From Herpetosiphon geysericola (lineage in GTDB: Bacteria > Chloroflexota > Chloroflexia > Chloroflexales > Herpetosiphonaceae), in contig NZ_LGKP01000035.1 of NCBI RefSeq assembly GCF_001306135.1, positions 434,001 through 498,000 on the forward strand: a stretch of 64,000 bases of DNA. The letters are read 5' to 3'. Of the stretch, positions 53,453-62,031 are shown one piece after another. Every line of letters starts with the position of its first letter. Position 1 is the first letter of the stretch. The notes under the pieces are model-generated. The model was not told where the DNA came from, did no database searches, and worked only from the letters and a program-made list of their open reading frames with translations. Position numbers and translations under genes: made by a program.

Positions 53453-54864
53453 GTCATCGCCTGCTCAAAGATACTGCGCTCTATGCCTTGACGGGGGTGG
53501 CAACCAAACTGATTGGGGCTTTGCTGCTGCCTTTTATCACCCGTTTGCTCAGCCCTGAGCTGTATGGCAGCGTCGATCTGATTAGTTTGGTTGGCTTATT
53601 TGCGATTGAGTTGGTGACGTTGGGCAGCGATTTTGCCTTGGCGCTCTATTTTCATGAAGCAACCCTTGAGCGGCGGCGCTTGGTTGGCTCGCTCTGGCTG
53701 GCGCGCTTGCTTTTGGGCTTGCTCATGGGATTAATTGGCCATGCACTAGCCCCATGGCTTGCTATACAACTGCTCGAACGCAGCGATCCGCAAACGATTT
53801 TAGCCTTGCGCTTGGGTTTGTGGGGCCAGTTGGCGAATGGCATCATCAGTCTGTGGTTTACAACCTTGCGACAAGAGAGCAAAGCCCTGCGTTTGTTTGG
53901 GCTAACTGTGCTACGGGTGGCGGCAACGGCCTTGCTGACAATTGGCTGGATGTTGCAAACGAGCCAGCGCTTGAGTGCCTATTTTGGCGCGATGTTGGTG
54001 GTTGATTGTTTGCTGGCGCTTGGCTTGACGCTGCTGATGCGTGACCAACTTGGTAGGCCCGCTTGGCAACTGCTGCAAACATTACTGGTTAAAGGCTTGG
54101 GCTTTTTGCCACGCTCGATCTATTTTGTGGCTATGACTTTGATCAATCGCCAAATTTTGCTGCATTTTGGCTCGTTGGAGCAAATTGGCCACTATGCAGC
54201 GGCCACCAAAATTAGCTTTATCGTGTGGATTGTGATTAGTGCTGCCAATCAGGCTTGGTTGCCGTATAGCCTAGCGATTGCCAACACGCCGACCGCCAAC
54301 GCTAGCTATCGCCAATATCTGAGCAGCTACACGATGCTGTTGGGCGCAGCAACGACTGGTCTGGCCTTATTTGCCCCCGAGTTGCTGCGAATCTTGACGA
54401 CTGGCGATTATTTGCCAGCAGCGCCAGCGGTTGGCTGGTATGCACTTAATTTGATGGCTATTGGCTTATTGACGGTGCTAGCAACAGGCCTAACGATTAC
54501 CAAAGCAACTGCGGTTTTAGGCCAAACCAGCTTATTAACCGCGATTTTGAATGTTGGTTTGGCGATGATGCTTGTGCCGTGGTTGGGCTTGGTTGGTGCT
54601 GCCATCGCCGCCGCAGGCGATCAATTGATCGCTGCTTGGTTGGTTTATCGCGCGGCCCAAAAGCGCTATCCAATCGATTTTGATGTTAAGGCGGTGCTTG
54701 CTTGGCTCAGCCTCACCATCGCCTGCGTGGCGCTGGCAAGTTGGTTGCCATTGGCGTTTAGTTGGCCATTGATTGGCCTCAAATTGGCGCTTATTGGCGT
54801 GTGGTTGGCGTGCTGTTGGCGCTGGGGCCAGCCAAGATTGCTGTTGCGCTTGCTGCGGAAATGA
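53449..54864 (+). CDS. Polysaccharide flippase (Wzx-like, MOP superfamily)
   Basis: 471 residues, GTG start overlapping the preceding TGA (GTGA). About 14 membrane segments. The N-terminus KDTALYALTGVATKLIGALLLPFITRLLSPELYG is the hallmark of polysaccharide-biosynthesis/MATE-like flippases. A MOP-like middle with APELLRILTTGDYLPAAPAV follows. Together with the BY-kinase and DUF4012 protein it completes a polymer export module, although no Wzy polymerase or glycosyltransferase is in this cluster. Confidence 0.92.
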   Translation: MSHRLLKDTALYALTGVATKLIGALLLPFITRLLSPELYGSVDLISLVGLFAIELVTLGSDFALALYFHEATLERRRLVGSLWLARLLLGLLMGLIGHALAPWLAIQLLERSDPQTILALRLGLWGQLANGIISLWFTTLRQESKALRLFGLTVLRVAATALLTIGWMLQTSQRLSAYFGAMLVVDCLLALGLTLLMRDQLGRPAWQLLQTLLVKGLGFLPRSIYFVAMTLINRQILLHFGSLEQIGHYAAATKISFIVWIVISAANQAWLPYSLAIANTPTANASYRQYLSSYTMLLGAATTGLALFAPELLRILTTGDYLPAAPAVGWYALNLMAIGLLTVLATGLTITKATAVLGQTSLLTAILNVGLAMMLVPWLGLVGAAIAAAGDQLIAAWLVYRAAQKRYPIDFDVKAVLAWLSLTIACVALASWLPLAFSWPLIGLKLALIGVWLACCWRWGQPRLLLRLLRK

Positions 54865-54879
54865 CGATTTTCTCGAAAC

Positions 54880-55130
54880 GCCCAAAGATGTAATGGAAGA
54901 ACATAGAACATAGAACATAGAGAAAGGGGATTGGGGATCGGAAATTTAACGCTGCTTCTCTGCGTTAAACGAACAGATATTTAACGCAGAGAAGCAGAGA
55001 AATTATGTTGCTTGGCTGGTGGCTCTGGGTTGGCACGATCATAATCCTGATAATCTGTGCCAATCTGTGGCAAAAAACGAAACCTTCGTGTGCTTCGCGG
55101 TTACATACCTTGTGCCCTTTGTGGATAGCA
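54880..55130. repeat. Repeat-filled gap with an 18-bp perfect inverted repeat
   Basis: Contains ACATAGAACATAGAACATAG, then GATTGGGGATCGG. The inverted repeat CTGCTTCTCTGCGTTAAA (54952-54969) / TTTAACGCAGAGAAGCAG (54980-54997) has a 10-nt loop. AATCTGTGCCAATCTGTGGC (about 55052-55071) and a CCTTCGTGTGCTTCGCGG word (55082-55100) follow. The words match other gaps in the window. No gene seen. Confidence 0.8.
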
Positions 55131-55135
55131 ACTAT

Positions 55136-55639
55136 TTATTGCTCGCTAGGCAGGTCGCGGCCTCGCCCAGTTTCATGGGCATAAGCCCATGGCTGAATAT
55201 CTGGTGGCTCGATGCCTAAAGATGTCAGGATTGCACAAATTTGCTCGCGGTGAATGTTGCTATGGTGCAGCGCTTGAGCAATCAAGGCTCCGGCGTGAAT
55301 TTCATAATCCCCTGAAACAAGGATCGTTAGCTGCTCGCCATCGACTGGCTGGGTGAAGAATTGCTGCCAATTGTTGGCTGCTTCGTCAGCGCGCGCTTCA
55401 AGCACAGCAAAATCATTGCTCAGATCGCGATTGAGTAGCCATTCTGGTGCATTGCCTGAAAGATGATGCAAATAGCGCGCATCAGACAAAATAATATGAT
55501 TGAAGGTGGCGATGATATTGCCATAACTGCCGACTGCCGTTGTGGCAAGTTGCTCTGCGCTAAGCTGGCTACAGACCTTCAGGAGCACCTTGGTTGCCCA
55601 ACTATTGTGCTGAAATGAATCGAACAAAACTCCGTTCAT
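55136..55639 (-). CDS. DinB-family protein
   Basis: 167 residues, four-helix-bundle DinB/YfiT-like. The N-terminal LFDSFQHNSWATKVLLKVC, the metal-ligand His in IIATFNHIILSDARYL and the later pair in QALHHSNIHREQICAIL are the three-His pattern of the family. These are metal-dependent enzymes often acting in thiol transfer or stress response, and the substrate is unknown. A CTCGGGGAGAG sequence precedes the ATG. The 3' end abuts the repeat-filled gap. Confidence 0.85.
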   Translation of the reverse strand: MNGVLFDSFQHNSWATKVLLKVCSQLSAEQLATTAVGSYGNIIATFNHIILSDARYLHHLSGNAPEWLLNRDLSNDFAVLEARADEAANNWQQFFTQPVDGEQLTILVSGDYEIHAGALIAQALHHSNIHREQICAILTSLGIEPPDIQPWAYAHETGRGRDLPSEQ

Positions 55640-55762
55640 AGGCTCTCCCCGAGTTTAACAATCGATTAGCACGAATGTACTGCAAATAGAGGTTTGTGTC
55701 AACGCCAAGGCTGGAGCATGCTTTAATTGGCAGGGTGAGCTGTGAAGCTGAAAAGCGTGAAA

Positions 55763-55924
55763 TTATTGAAGCTTGGAGCGTTGCGCGAGGAGTTGTTGGC
55801 GCAGCACTGCTTGCTTGAGGCTTTTGATCGAGCGTGGTTTGATCTGTTGGGTTAGCTTGAAACTGCCGATCAATAAGCCACCGCCAAGCACCAATTGCAA
55901 ACAACCAAAGAGCAGATCAGCCAT
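55763..55924 (-). CDS. Very small hydrophobic/basic protein
   Basis: 53 residues. It has a hydrophobic N-terminus (MADLLFGCLQLVLGGGLLIG) that could be a single membrane segment and a basic, Gln/Lys-rich tail (QQIKPRSIKSLKQAVLRQQ). GAGGCAACG gives a ribosome site 5-6 nt before the ATG. It overlaps a longer but unsupported frame. Not recognised as any family. The ribosome site and the signal-like layout make it a fair small-gene candidate. Confidence 0.45.
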   Translation of the reverse strand: MADLLFGCLQLVLGGGLLIGSFKLTQQIKPRSIKSLKQAVLRQQLLAQRSKLQ

Positions 55925-56000
55925 CGTTGCCTCAATAAAAACAATTTAATCGGAAGAAACTGTCTAATCAAGTATAGCGATGGCTGATCTGCTTGTCAAA

Positions 56001-56477
56001 TTACTCTAAATGTTTGAAGCTCAGGTCAATCGAGCGTGCATGCAGGTGTTTGACTGCGAGGGTCGCCGGATGGGTATGCAAAAATTGCTCAAATTCGCCC
56101 AGTTCCTCAGGATGCAAACACCATTGATTGCCTTGGCCCAAACTGGCTAATTTCAAATTGGAAATATAGCGAAAGGTCAGCGAAAGCTGCTTAACCGAAT
56201 CGTCAATCCACTCGCCATCATCATCGACATAGGTTTTTTCAACTACCAAATGGCGGGTTAAATTATAACTAAAATGTGCATTTAATCCGTTCTGTTCAAC
56301 CCCCCATTGAAACAGCAACATATCACCATCATTGGCCAGATCACAATCGTCAATCCGAATTTCGCGATAGAATCCAAGCATCAGGTTGAGCGCATCTTCA
56401 ATGGCAAGGTATTCAAGCACTTTGTCAGATTGTTCTAGCCACAGGTTAAAGCGGTCTAGCACATGTTTTGCTTGCAT
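56001..56477 (-). CDS. Hypothetical protein
   Basis: 158 residues, acidic, mixed alpha/beta, without membrane segments or known motifs (LVVEKTYVDDDGEWIDDSVK in the middle, HPEELGEFEQFLHTHP near the end). The layout of short beta strands with Asp/Glu pairs suggests a small globular protein. I do not recognise the family. It is monocistronic by spacing and upstream of a repeat element. Confidence 0.65.
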   Translation of the reverse strand: MQAKHVLDRFNLWLEQSDKVLEYLAIEDALNLMLGFYREIRIDDCDLANDGDMLLFQWGVEQNGLNAHFSYNLTRHLVVEKTYVDDDGEWIDDSVKQLSLTFRYISNLKLASLGQGNQWCLHPEELGEFEQFLHTHPATLAVKHLHARSIDLSFKHLE

Positions 56478-56612
56478 TCCATGTTCCTATTCTAGGTCTA
56501 TGATTCCGATCCTTGCATGATGCTGTATTGTAAACTATTTATTGTCGTAATTGAAAACGGCTTGGGCAAATCGACCTAAAATGCAGATTGGCGATGCATT
56601 GGATCTTTTCAC

Positions 56613-56690
56613 CACCCCTCCGCCCCGCCTCAAGGCGGGGAACGCAGGGTGTTTTCATCCCCCTGCACCCCCTAAAGCACAATTAGTGAT
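56613..56690 (+). repeat. Two-hairpin dispersed element, copy B
   Basis: CCCCGCC / GGCGGGG hairpin with TCAA loop, then AACGCAGGGTGTTTTCATCC and CCCTGCACCCCCTAAAGCAC. Closely matches copy A at 26588 and the inverted copies near 63.5 kb. It accounts for most of the 327-bp gap 56478-56804. Confidence 0.8.
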
Positions 56691-56755
56691 GCTAAGGCGT
56701 TCGCCGCTAAAATTGTGAATGAGTGATGTGAGAGGAAAAGATCGCATCTAAAATA

Positions 56756-56786
56756 CGAAAACCTCTGACGGTTCACGTCAGAGGTT
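56756..56786 (-). terminator. Terminator of the following minus-strand gene
   Basis: AACCTCTGACG / CGTCAGAGGTT, an 11-bp perfect stem with a 5-nt loop, followed on the minus strand by TTCGTATTTT. Confidence 0.8.
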
Positions 56787-56804
56787 GGGAGTGGACTAAC
56801 AATG

Positions 56805-57131
56805 CTATTCAAAGTAGCGAACTGCTTGTTGTGCACCACTAAACTCAACCCAGTTTTGTTTAGTGGTGCCAGCATATTGGCAATGTTCAAAATAAACGCA
56901 ATAGCGACCATCTTCAACTTTTTCAGCATGTTTATAGGTAGCAAGATACAATTTATTACTATTGCTTGAATCGTCACGATAATAGATTAAGACGCGATCG
57001 ATTTTACGGTTTCCTGCCATTTCCCAATTCCCGCTGCTTCCAGTTCCGTCGTTATTGAAGGTTAGTAAGTGACCACGGGTAAACAATACCAATAATTGTT
57101 CGCCTGGTTGAACAAAATCTCGTGCATGCAT
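56805..57131 (-). CDS. Hypothetical beta-rich protein
   Basis: 108 residues with alternating hydrophobic strands (EQLLVLFTRGHLLTFN, DRVLIYYRDDSSNSNKLYLA, GRYCVYFEHCQYAG). It suggests a small beta-barrel or beta-sandwich. GAGGTAGCACT precedes the ATG and a perfect terminator follows the stop, so it is a genuine single-gene unit. Two Cys residues may pair. Family not recognised. More AT-rich than the surrounding genes. Confidence 0.7.
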   Translation of the reverse strand: MHARDFVQPGEQLLVLFTRGHLLTFNNDGTGSSGNWEMAGNRKIDRVLIYYRDDSSNSNKLYLATYKHAEKVEDGRYCVYFEHCQYAGTTKQNWVEFSGAQQAVRYFE

Positions 57132-57300
57132 AGTGCTACCTCATTGCATCACTATCACCAATTTAAGATAGTGTTAGGTTCCAATATAGAGATTTTTAGG
57201 CCTGTGGTCAAGGATTAATCGATATCCAATTGTTGGGAATTTTCTGGCGCAAAATCATAATTCCAAGGTATGTAGCTCTCAGCAACCCACCGCCATTTGC

Positions 57301-58623
57301 TTAGTTTTGGCCAGCCTCGCCAGCCATAATCACGGCAATTGGCTTCATACGGGCCAACGGCTTAATCAAATTGGCTTCGATTTGCAATTCCATCACCCGT
57401 TCGATGTCTTTGTAGGCCAACGGCGATTCATCGACGCTCCAGCCTTCGACGTGCACACCATGGGCCTTGATGACTTTTTTGGCCTCGCTGGGGCTGATGA
57501 CCGCGCGGGCTTTGGAGCGGCTGTACAAGCGGCCTGCACCGTGTGAGGCACTATGTAAGGCTTCGGGGTTGCCCAAGCCTTCAACCACATACGAAGCCGA
57601 AGCCATGCTGCCAGGAATTACGCCGCGCACGCCGACTCCGGCAGGCGTTGCACCCTTGCGATGCACAATCAGATCGCCTTCGCGCCAGGCAAAATTATGG
57701 TGATTTTGAATTGTGGCGACTGGCTTGAGCTTGCTGCGTTGGGCAAATAAGCGGTGAATAACTTCATGATTGGCTTGGGCAAAAGCTCCGGCTAATTCCA
57801 TCGCTGCCCAATATTCTTGGCCTGCTTCGCTATCCAAATCGAGCCATTCATACATTTTGGGCACATTGGCTTTGCTGGCGGTTTCTTGCACTGCAATGTT
57901 GCTATAGTGCTTAGCGATGGCGTAACCAACCCCGCGCGAGCCGCTATGGGTCAGCAAGCCAACAAATTCGCGAGGCAAATCGTTTTCGCCCATTCGTTCG
58001 CCAATCACAATGTTGGCAAAGTGGTTGCCGCTGCCGCTAGTGCCAAGTTGGGCAATCGCCTTTTCGCGCAAGCTGCGGGTTTGGGCGGTCAAATTCCAGT
58101 TTTTTATGCCTAAAATTGGGTGATCCGGCCCGCGTTTGCGGGTTGCGCCCGAGCCAAACACGGTTACTTCAGCTAAATCGCGAAACAATTGCTCACGATG
58201 GCGTTGAATTTCCATTGGTGCTTCAGCAAAAATGGTCAGATGCATGCGACAACCAATATCGACCCCAACCATCATCGGCGAGACGGCGTTGTGCGCGGCA
58301 AAAACCCCGCCGATTGGTAAGGCAAAACCTGGATGCGCATCGGGCATCAAGGCTCCTTGGGCGGCAATTGGCAGACGCAAGGCCAGTTGTAATTGCTCTA
58401 AGGCAGCGGCTTCAATATCGACCCCAATTTGGCCATAGGCTTTGTAGGGTTGGGCCTGCTCGTTGAGGCGAGCCAGTTCAGCAGGTTTGCCAAATTCGGC
58501 CTCAACTTGGGCCACAATCTGCAAATCCTTGGAGCCACTTTTTTTGAGGGCGGCGGCATACTTGGCAATGGCCGTGAAGCGTTTATCGCCACGCCATGGC
58601 TTCAGCAAAACATTTAGTTTCAT
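57301..58623 (-). CDS. RtcB-family RNA ligase
   Basis: 440 residues. RtcB joins RNA 3'-phosphate or 2',3'-cyclic phosphate ends to 5'-OH ends using GTP and Mn. Visible are the metal-site PDAHPGFALPIGG, the Cys ligand in VGVDIGCRM (about residue 122) and HSGSRGVGYAIA (about 226). NHHNFAWRE (about 307), GVIPGSMASASYVVEG and the guanylylation-region ASHGAGRLYSR are also present, so all key residues appear intact. The ATG at 58623 gives MKLNVLLKPWRGD, and a 14-codon upstream extension is doubtful. It is slightly shorter than E. coli RtcB in the middle. No archease gene is adjacent. Confidence 0.93.
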   Translation of the reverse strand: MKLNVLLKPWRGDKRFTAIAKYAAALKKSGSKDLQIVAQVEAEFGKPAELARLNEQAQPYKAYGQIGVDIEAAALEQLQLALRLPIAAQGALMPDAHPGFALPIGGVFAAHNAVSPMMVGVDIGCRMHLTIFAEAPMEIQRHREQLFRDLAEVTVFGSGATRKRGPDHPILGIKNWNLTAQTRSLREKAIAQLGTSGSGNHFANIVIGERMGENDLPREFVGLLTHSGSRGVGYAIAKHYSNIAVQETASKANVPKMYEWLDLDSEAGQEYWAAMELAGAFAQANHEVIHRLFAQRSKLKPVATIQNHHNFAWREGDLIVHRKGATPAGVGVRGVIPGSMASASYVVEGLGNPEALHSASHGAGRLYSRSKARAVISPSEAKKVIKAHGVHVEGWSVDESPLAYKDIERVMELQIEANLIKPLARMKPIAVIMAGEAGQN

Positions 58624-58769
58624 AAATGTGAGACTCAGTTCTAGTATATGTTGGTTTAGCTGCAATCACTATAATTAATACAGGCAGGCTTGCAGATCAG
58701 GCGCAATGTTGACCTCTGCTCAGACTAAATCCGTAGTATTGACTCAGCCCATCGTCAACAACTGGCGCG

Positions 58770-59141
58770 TTAGACGGTTTTCCCATAGCGCAAACGTAGC
58801 ATTGTATTGAGATATTCGATGAAAACGGGGATGTCAAAGGGTTTGGAGAGGTAGGCATCGGCGCCAGCATCGGCTCCACGTTGAAAATCGACTTGTTCCG
58901 AGCGCACAGTCAACATCATCACCGGAATGCTATAGCTGGTTTTGATCCGGCGGCAAACTTCGGTGCCTTCGATCATGGGCATATTCACGTCGAGAATCAC
59001 CGCATCTGGGCGTTGGCTGGCAACTTTTTGCAAGGCCTCCAAGCCATCGCGGGCCACCGAAACCCGATGCCCTTCGAGCGCTAAAACCTGTTGAACCAAA
59101 CGCAAAATATCTTGACTATCATCAACCAATAAAATGTGCAT
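58770..59141 (-). CDS. Single-domain response regulator (CheY-like)
   Basis: 123 residues. The acidic pair DDSQD is at the N-terminus, the phospho-acceptor Asp in AVILDVNMPMIEGTEVC (about residue 52), the switch Thr in MMLTVRS and the Lys in YLSKPFD. There is no output domain. It lies 35 nt downstream of the DUF3095 gene on the same strand, so the two may be cotranscribed and act together. The cognate histidine kinase is not in the window. Confidence 0.93.
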   Translation of the reverse strand: MHILLVDDSQDILRLVQQVLALEGHRVSVARDGLEALQKVASQRPDAVILDVNMPMIEGTEVCRRIKTSYSIPVMMLTVRSEQVDFQRGADAGADAYLSKPFDIPVFIEYLNTMLRLRYGKTV

Positions 59142-59175
59142 ACGGCCTCCAAAAAGTGCAATGAAGCCATTATAC

Positions 59176-60429
59176 TCAGCATGTCCCCCATGATGGTGAT
59201 GAAGTATCCCCCAATAGTCCTGTTTTCGAGGATGCCACAGCGTTCAGCGTGATCGCTCCTTGGTGGACATGGCTCTGTTGCTTGAGTTGATCGGCGGCCT
59301 TGGCATAGCCGCCATTATTGCCATCGATAAAATGAACTTGCCGCCCCATGCGCTCAAAGACAATGCAGGTCATCAAAGCACTATCTGCAACATGCAGGCC
59401 ATAGTTTAAGTTGCCAGCTTGGCGTTCTTGATCGAGAAATTGCTCAAGTTGTTGGCGTTGGGCTGGCGTGCCTGCAATCACCATGCGCAACATTGCATCG
59501 TATTTGCGATAATCGGTGCTGGCCTGCAAAATCTGGGGATATTCGGCCCAATCGGTTAATTCGGTTTTAGCTCCAGTTGCCAACAAGAACTTGCCAAGTA
59601 CGTTGAGCCACCAAATATTATTCAGATAGCGTAGTTGTTGCAATTTGCTGGAGCCGCCGCGCAACCGAGCTTCGGCCCACAGATCTTTAGGCCACAACGA
59701 TAAGCTAATTTGCTGCACATCAACCGGATGATGCTCAGCGTCTGCGCCATAAATTGCCTCGATTTGCTCGATCACATGGCGATTGATCTGGTTGCGCTCG
59801 ATACTGGTAGCGGCTTCGGCCCGCACTAACAACGAAACCGTCTCGCCATAGCGGCTAGGAATCTCTTGCCAACGACATTCGAGTCCATCGAGCAAGCCTG
59901 GCTGATCGCTGGGCTGGGCTGCGAGTAAATATTTGGCCCCCAAAATTGGATCTTTAATCGTTTGCTCGACGAAGGTCAAGCCATCGCCATTAATCATGGC
60001 TTGAGCATAATTCTCCGAGACGGCAAATTTGGCAATTTCAAGCTGATAGCGATGGGCATACACTTCGCTGATTGGAATAATGCCGACGCGTAAATGCAGA
60101 TTGTAAATCGATTGGCTCAGATGTTGAACCGCTTGCAGCGCAGGCTTGGCTTGCTCGACCAACCATGGCGGCAACAATAAGGTTGCACCATCGCCACCAA
60201 AAATAAATGGCAAATCGAGATTGGACTGCAAATTCAGCAAGGCCACAATCGTGCTAGCCCCAATGAAGTTCACATCTTTATAGCGACCTTCAGCAATCGC
60301 TTTGGTCGATTGTTCAATATCACTCACCACAATATACCAATCGGCAGGGACTTTTTGATAGCAACTGGCATCGGTAATTTGGACAAAATCGGTGATAATA
60401 GGTAAGGTTGCATAGAAGTTGTGCGCCAT
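59176..60429 (-). CDS. DUF3095 protein (cyclase-related)
   Basis: 417 residues from the ATG at 60429, which has CGAGG 6-7 nt upstream. The 79-codon upstream frame overlaps the divergent sortase promoter region and is rejected. The start MAHNFYATLPIITDFVQI, VVSDIEQSTKAIAEGRYKDV, FIFGGDGATLLLPPW and LGAKYLL match DUF3095. The SDIEQSTKA and FGGDGATLL segments recall the metal-binding half of class III nucleotide cyclases. A 20-residue Ser/Thr-rich tail (SKTGLLGDTSSPSWGTC) follows the conserved part. Cyclic-nucleotide synthesis is possible but unproven. Confidence 0.85.
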   Translation of the reverse strand: MAHNFYATLPIITDFVQITDASCYQKVPADWYIVVSDIEQSTKAIAEGRYKDVNFIGASTIVALLNLQSNLDLPFIFGGDGATLLLPPWLVEQAKPALQAVQHLSQSIYNLHLRVGIIPISEVYAHRYQLEIAKFAVSENYAQAMINGDGLTFVEQTIKDPILGAKYLLAAQPSDQPGLLDGLECRWQEIPSRYGETVSLLVRAEAATSIERNQINRHVIEQIEAIYGADAEHHPVDVQQISLSLWPKDLWAEARLRGGSSKLQQLRYLNNIWWLNVLGKFLLATGAKTELTDWAEYPQILQASTDYRKYDAMLRMVIAGTPAQRQQLEQFLDQERQAGNLNYGLHVADSALMTCIVFERMGRQVHFIDGNNGGYAKAADQLKQQSHVHQGAITLNAVASSKTGLLGDTSSPSWGTC

Positions 60430-60566
60430 TGATGACCTCGATTTGTGAAAAGGTTTCCAAACACCGTGAACATGGCTATAAAGCTCATAGCGTAGCGAAC
60501 GGACATTACAAGATAGATTACGCAATTCGTGCCATGTGGATGGATTGCTGGATAAGGAGTTTTGGC

Positions 60567-61313
60567 ATGCGTCGAATGCTATTGGGATTCGTAGGTTGCA
60601 TTTTAGTTGGTTGTGGTGGGACGGTCGGCAATCCGAGTGCAACTCCGTTGCCGAGCCTTGAGCCAACTATTGAGGCAATGGTGGCAAGTGTTGTGCCAAC
60701 AAACACGCCTGTTGCCACTGCTGCTGCTAGCCCCACTCGTTTGCCAACCCAAACAGTTGCGCCCGAAATTACCAGCAAACCAGTCGAGTTGGATACGCCA
60801 ACCTTGAACGAGCAAAACGCGCCGCCAACCGCTGCGCCGCAACCAACTGCCAACCCTAGCAGCAACCCCGGCCAACCAGTGCGCATGGTCATTGAAACCA
60901 TTGGGCTGGATCTGGCTCCGGTTTCAGTTGGTTTGGATCAACGTAATGTGCCAATTGTGCCAAAACACGATGTTGGTTGGTACAATCTGAGCGCGCAGCC
61001 TGGTCAAGGCGAAAATGTGGTGCTTTGGGGCCATGTCTTGCGCTGGAAGGATGCGCCGAATGTACCAGCGCCTTTTGCGCGGGTGAAAGATGTAGCGATT
61101 GGTGAGACAATTAACCTGTATAGTGCCGATGGCAGCGAATATCGTTACCGCGTAACGGAACAAGTGTGGGCTACGCCTGATCAAGTGCAATATATTTTGC
61201 CAGTTGGTTCAGAGCGTTTGACCTTGGTTTCGTGCATTGGCGACCAAGTGATTGTTGAAGGCAATTTAGAGCTGAGCCATCGCCTAATTACAATTGCCGA
61301 GCCAATTCGTTAA
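60567..61313 (+). CDS. Sortase-family transpeptidase with lipoprotein signal
   Basis: 248 residues from the ATG at 60567, preceded by AAGGAG. The N-terminus MRRMLLGFVGCILVGCGG carries a lipobox (LVGC), so the enzyme is probably lipid-anchored instead of membrane-spanning. A Thr/Pro/Ala linker of about 90 residues leads to the sortase barrel. Catalytic His is in LWGHVLRW (about 155), Cys in TLVSCIGD (about 223) and Arg in LSHRLI (about 238). It resembles class E/F sortases. A candidate substrate with LPDTS and a C-terminal anchor lies at 47857. Confidence 0.88.
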   Translation: MRRMLLGFVGCILVGCGGTVGNPSATPLPSLEPTIEAMVASVVPTNTPVATAAASPTRLPTQTVAPEITSKPVELDTPTLNEQNAPPTAAPQPTANPSSNPGQPVRMVIETIGLDLAPVSVGLDQRNVPIVPKHDVGWYNLSAQPGQGENVVLWGHVLRWKDAPNVPAPFARVKDVAIGETINLYSADGSEYRYRVTEQVWATPDQVQYILPVGSERLTLVSCIGDQVIVEGNLELSHRLITIAEPIR

Positions 61314-61326
61314 AAGGAATTTGCCG

Positions 61327-61998
61327 ATGGCTGAAAATCTGCCCGACTTGCATGTGCCAGCAGTTCAGACCTTGGGCCAGCGCTATGGTCATGGTCGCTT
61401 GTGGTGGTATCTGTTTGTGGTGCTGTTTGTGGGCGTTTTTTTTGGCATGATGGCAATTGTTGGCATTAACGATCTCAACGATAACGTGCGTCTGCCAGTC
61501 ATTTGGCAATTGGGCATGCAGCGTTTGAGTATTGCGAGCATTGGCCTAGCCAGCCTGATTTTTGCCAGCTTTGGCTGGCTGATTGGCTGGATGCTGCGCA
61601 AAGTGGCAATTTGCCGTGTACGATCAGTGGTTTTGGCAACGCTGTTTGGCTATTGGGCGGCCTATATTCTGTTTAATTGGCCGCCCAGTTTATTGTGGCT
61701 TACCAATAGCCCGCATACAACCTACTATCGGCATATGCTGAGCGCTATGTTGGTGGCGATTGGCTGTGTAGCTGGGCCAATTGCCTTGGTTATGGGGCCA
61801 CGCCGTTGGGCAGGAGTTTGGCTGTTTAGTCAATTGGGGCTTGGTTTTGTGATTGCCAGCATCACGCATTGGCTGGTAATCAACGATTTTGATGGCCTTG
61901 GATTAACCTTCTTCCTGCTAGCGATCCTCGTTATCTACCCACTTGGCCTAAGTTGGTGGTTTAGCTATTATTTACGGCGCCAAATAATGCCCTTATAA
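61327..61998 (+). CDS. Polytopic membrane protein
   Basis: 223 residues. AAGGAATTTG precedes the ATG at 61327. Five to six membrane segments (for example YLFVVLFVGVFFGMMAIVG, IGLASLIFASFGWLIGWML, GVWLFSQLGLGFVIASI) with short basic loops. No transporter or enzyme motif recognised. It is 13 nt after the sortase and 33 nt before the YvcK gene, all on the plus strand, so a three-gene unit is likely. Function unknown. Confidence 0.75.
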   Translation: MAENLPDLHVPAVQTLGQRYGHGRLWWYLFVVLFVGVFFGMMAIVGINDLNDNVRLPVIWQLGMQRLSIASIGLASLIFASFGWLIGWMLRKVAICRVRSVVLATLFGYWAAYILFNWPPSLLWLTNSPHTTYYRHMLSAMLVAIGCVAGPIALVMGPRRWAGVWLFSQLGLGFVIASITHWLVINDFDGLGLTFFLLAILVIYPLGLSWWFSYYLRRQIMPL

Positions 61999-62031
61999 CG
62001 GCACGGCATTTAGGTCTATAATTGGGGGACT

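Noticed and set aside
55602..55904. 100-codon minus-strand frame upstream of DinB
   Set aside because: It overlaps the DinB start, lacks a ribosome site and has atypical composition. The 53-codon frame in the same place is better supported.
60430..60666. 79-residue N-terminal extension of the DUF3095 protein
   Set aside because: It overlaps the divergent sortase gene. The conserved start MAHNFYA with a ribosome site is at 60429.
62017..62031. Leaderless transcript for the YvcK gene
   Set aside because: TATAAT lies 9 nt before the ATG, but GGGGGAC may be a ribosome site and the gene is probably cotranscribed with its upstream neighbours. Evidence too thin to claim.
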